A stretch of 25,149 nt of DNA. Source: CAYZYO01 sp964482585. Its GTDB lineage: Bacteria > Bacillota > Syntrophomonadia > Syntrophomonadales > Syntrophomonadaceae. Position numbers and translations under genes: made by a program. Location: contig CAYZYO010000020.1 in NCBI GenBank assembly GCA_964482585.1, forward strand, positions 1-25,149. Direction: 5' to 3'. The notes under the pieces are model-generated. The model was not told where the DNA came from. It worked only from the letters and a program-made list of their open reading frames with translations, and searched no databases. Below are positions 24,027-25,149 of this stretch, piece by piece (position 1 is the first letter of the stretch; each line of letters opens with the position of its first letter).

Positions 24027-24126
24027 AGACTCCAGTCTCGAGCTAGGCTGTCATTAGGAACAAGAGACATTCTTTAAATTAAAAAACACTCTGAATTAAC
24101 CCCTCAGGTCAACATGACACAACCAC

Positions 24127-24230
24127 CCGCCTTCAGTCGCCGGCCAGCCGCAAATCAGAGTGAGAGGGCGGGGACTGAAGTCGCCTCTACGATTCTGTCC
24201 GGCAAGGTGACTGCATTAAACGTTTATTTT
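24127..24230 (-). repeat. Dispersed non-coding repeat, type C copy 2
   Basis: Read on the minus strand it has AAAATAAACG, TTTAATGCAGTCACCTT, CCGGACAGAATCGTAGA, the core GGCGACTTCAGTCCCC (24170-24185), then TTTGCGGCTGG, in the same order as copy 1 at 11838-11980. It lacks the 45-base segment present there. The space 24231-24390 holds only the ribosome site of the next gene. Confidence 0.65.
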
Positions 24231-24390
24231 AGTATTAAAATCTATAGTACGGCAGTATTGCAATAATAAGTTTTTATCATAAAAATTTAAATTTATTTTG
24301 TATTCAATCAATTATTAGCAGGTAAATTTCCCTCTAATGTCCAAATAATAAAAATCAAGTAATTGTAAATCTTAAGAAAGGATAGAAAGT

Positions 24391-24852
24391 ATGAAACTAA
24401 GCAGTTTAATAAACCAAAGAGTACAGACTTATTACTGGGTAGAAGATCTAAATTGTGCTACAACTATGTTAAAGATACTAAGCTCAATTTTTAGTATGGA
24501 ATTAGCCGACCAGGTAATAGATGCGGCAACAGGAATGCATGGAGCAGGTTCCTACCAGGCTCAATGCGGATTGGTAGAGGGTACACTGATGTTCATTGGA
24601 ATTATCGGGAAACGTATTGGGCTTACAGATGAGGAAATTGAAACCTACTGCTATAATTTCGCTTATGAATTCGAACAACACTTTGGCAGTTTAGTATGCC
24701 GGGAACTGCGGCCAGAGGGTTTCAACCCTGACAACCCTCCTCATCTTTGTGAAGAAATAACCAAACAGGCCGTTCTTTTTACTGCCTACTATATTATAGA
24801 AAAAATGAAATTATCTCCGGCAAAACAATTTGTATTATATGAAAGATGCTAG
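24391..24852 (+). CDS. C_GCAxxG_C_C family protein (putative redox/iron protein)
   Basis: A 153-residue helical protein with the family's cysteine plan: LNCATTML (first Cys), then GMHGAGSYQAQCG, FGSLVC and PPHLC. The usual second block reads GCAxxG or GxxGxxxxxCG; here it is GAGSYQAQCG. Members are small, often found with redox enzymes in anaerobes, and are thought to bind a metal or Fe-S centre; no reaction is established. The ATG follows AAGAAAGGA. Its stop codon lies in CTAG (24849-24852), shared with the stop of the convergent HD gene on the other strand. Confidence 0.85.
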   Translation: MKLSSLINQRVQTYYWVEDLNCATTMLKILSSIFSMELADQVIDAATGMHGAGSYQAQCGLVEGTLMFIGIIGKRIGLTDEEIETYCYNFAYEFEQHFGSLVCRELRPEGFNPDNPPHLCEEITKQAVLFTAYYIIEKMKLSPAKQFVLYERC

Positions 24853-25149
24853 AATCTAGAAAGATAATTCATTATATGGTGGTAAACCTTTTGAATATCT
24901 CCGGTTTGGGGTAGGGCAGCAATTGTTTTTTCAACATATGCCCTTTCCCTTATAGCTTTTAAAGTAACCGCAAAATTAACATCAAAAATCCAGGTAAGCT
25001 TGAAAAGCCTGAGGTCATTAGCAGTTCTAACCCGCTTAACTTCAGCATCTCTTACTAACTTCACCAACAGTACTTCTTTTTCCGATAATCCATCAGGGAT
25101 TTTATAAACATTGTGCAATTCCACTGCCTTTAATATAAGGTTCCTATCA
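24849..25149 (-). CDS. HD-domain hydrolase-like protein, C-terminal part
   Basis: The minus-strand frame is open to the window edge, so the start is outside; 99 residues are visible. The visible part begins DRNLILKAVELHNVYKIPDGLSE and continues LLVKLVRDAEVKRV, WIFDVNFAVTLKAIRERAYVEKTIAALP, which matches the C-terminal half of a clostridial HD-domain family (HN..ip..l.e......iRDADK, and D-INF-..T...I.ERGY-EK). The His-Asp metal centre itself would lie upstream, outside the window. In the RDA position this protein reads RDAEVKRV where relatives usually have RDADK, so metal binding may differ. A GTG at 25124 (VELHN) is internal to the domain and unlikely to be the start. Confidence 0.65.
   Translation of the reverse strand, partial: DRNLILKAVELHNVYKIPDGLSEKEVLLVKLVRDAEVKRVRTANDLRLFKLTWIFDVNFAVTLKAIRERAYVEKTIAALPQTGDIQKVYHHIMNYLSRF

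Noticed and set aside
23846..24028. A 60-codon open frame across the repeat and C-rich tract
   Set aside because: No ribosome site, low-complexity proline-rich product, and it runs through a repeat core and the pyrimidine tract; chance open frame.
1800..24230. A CRISPR array or other spacer-repeat locus
   Set aside because: The repeats are single, far apart, of unequal length and not regularly spaced, and no cas gene is present.

Overview
The window is about 25 kb of an AT-rich (high-30s % GC by eye) chromosome from a Gram-positive, probably spore-forming anaerobe of the Clostridia; a Syntrophomonas-like lineage is my best guess, not a proof. The reasons are a YlmC/YmxH-type protein, an RsgI-type anti-sigma factor, a YteA-type zinc protein, a DUF5665 protein, strong AGGAGG ribosome sites, a T-box in front of ileS, and a gene order that follows the ylm-divIVA-ileS cluster of Firmicutes. 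Nearly everything is housekeeping. A 10-N scaffold gap lies inside a response-regulator gene.

Layout. 1-810: 3' part of an RsgI-like membrane anti-sigma gene. 892-1712: ylmC/ymxH and nrdR. 1969-3132 (minus): an unrecognised HTH plus zinc-ribbon gene and a small DUF2007-like gene. 3196-5739: pgeF (ylmD) and a PhoP/PhoR-type two-component pair. 5980-10955: yggS (ylmE), sepF, proC, yggT, a double-length U32 protein, divIVA and yggU, mostly closely spaced and probably co-transcribed. 11060-11692: nth. 12292-15359: an isoleucine T-box and ileS. 15653-16458: DUF5665 gene and a yteA-like gene. 16772-17968: a GT4 glycosyltransferase. 18368-20533: murT-gatD, the lipid II glutamate amidation pair. 20733-22827: a polyprenyl diphosphate synthase overlapping a YtpB-type (DUF2600) terpene synthase. 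23012-23779: an AIM24/TIGR00266 protein. 24391-24852: a C_GCAxxG_C_C protein, convergent with the 3' end of an HD-domain gene that leaves the window.

How the genes work together. The core is growth, division and envelope: SepF, YggT and DivIVA (septum and pole), MurT/GatD (peptidoglycan amidation), the GT4 enzyme (probably glycolipid), and the prenyl synthase with its terpene synthase (a C35-type membrane terpenoid by family). NrdR, the PhoP/PhoR pair and the T-box add regulation of dNTP supply, an unknown signal and isoleucyl-tRNA charging.

The most unusual content is not in the genes. The intergenic spaces hold a mosaic of short non-coding repeats sharing a palindromic core (GGAGACTTCAGTCTCC or a GGCGAC...GTCGCC variant). 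One type has terminal inverted repeats and 6-7 bp flanking direct repeats, so it behaves like a MITE, and two copies bracket the glycosyltransferase gene. Other points worth a second look are the internal duplication of the U32 protein including its cysteine set, a PhoR-type kinase without membrane segments, the odd translation start of the prenyl synthase gene, and the gap, whose true length can be predicted.
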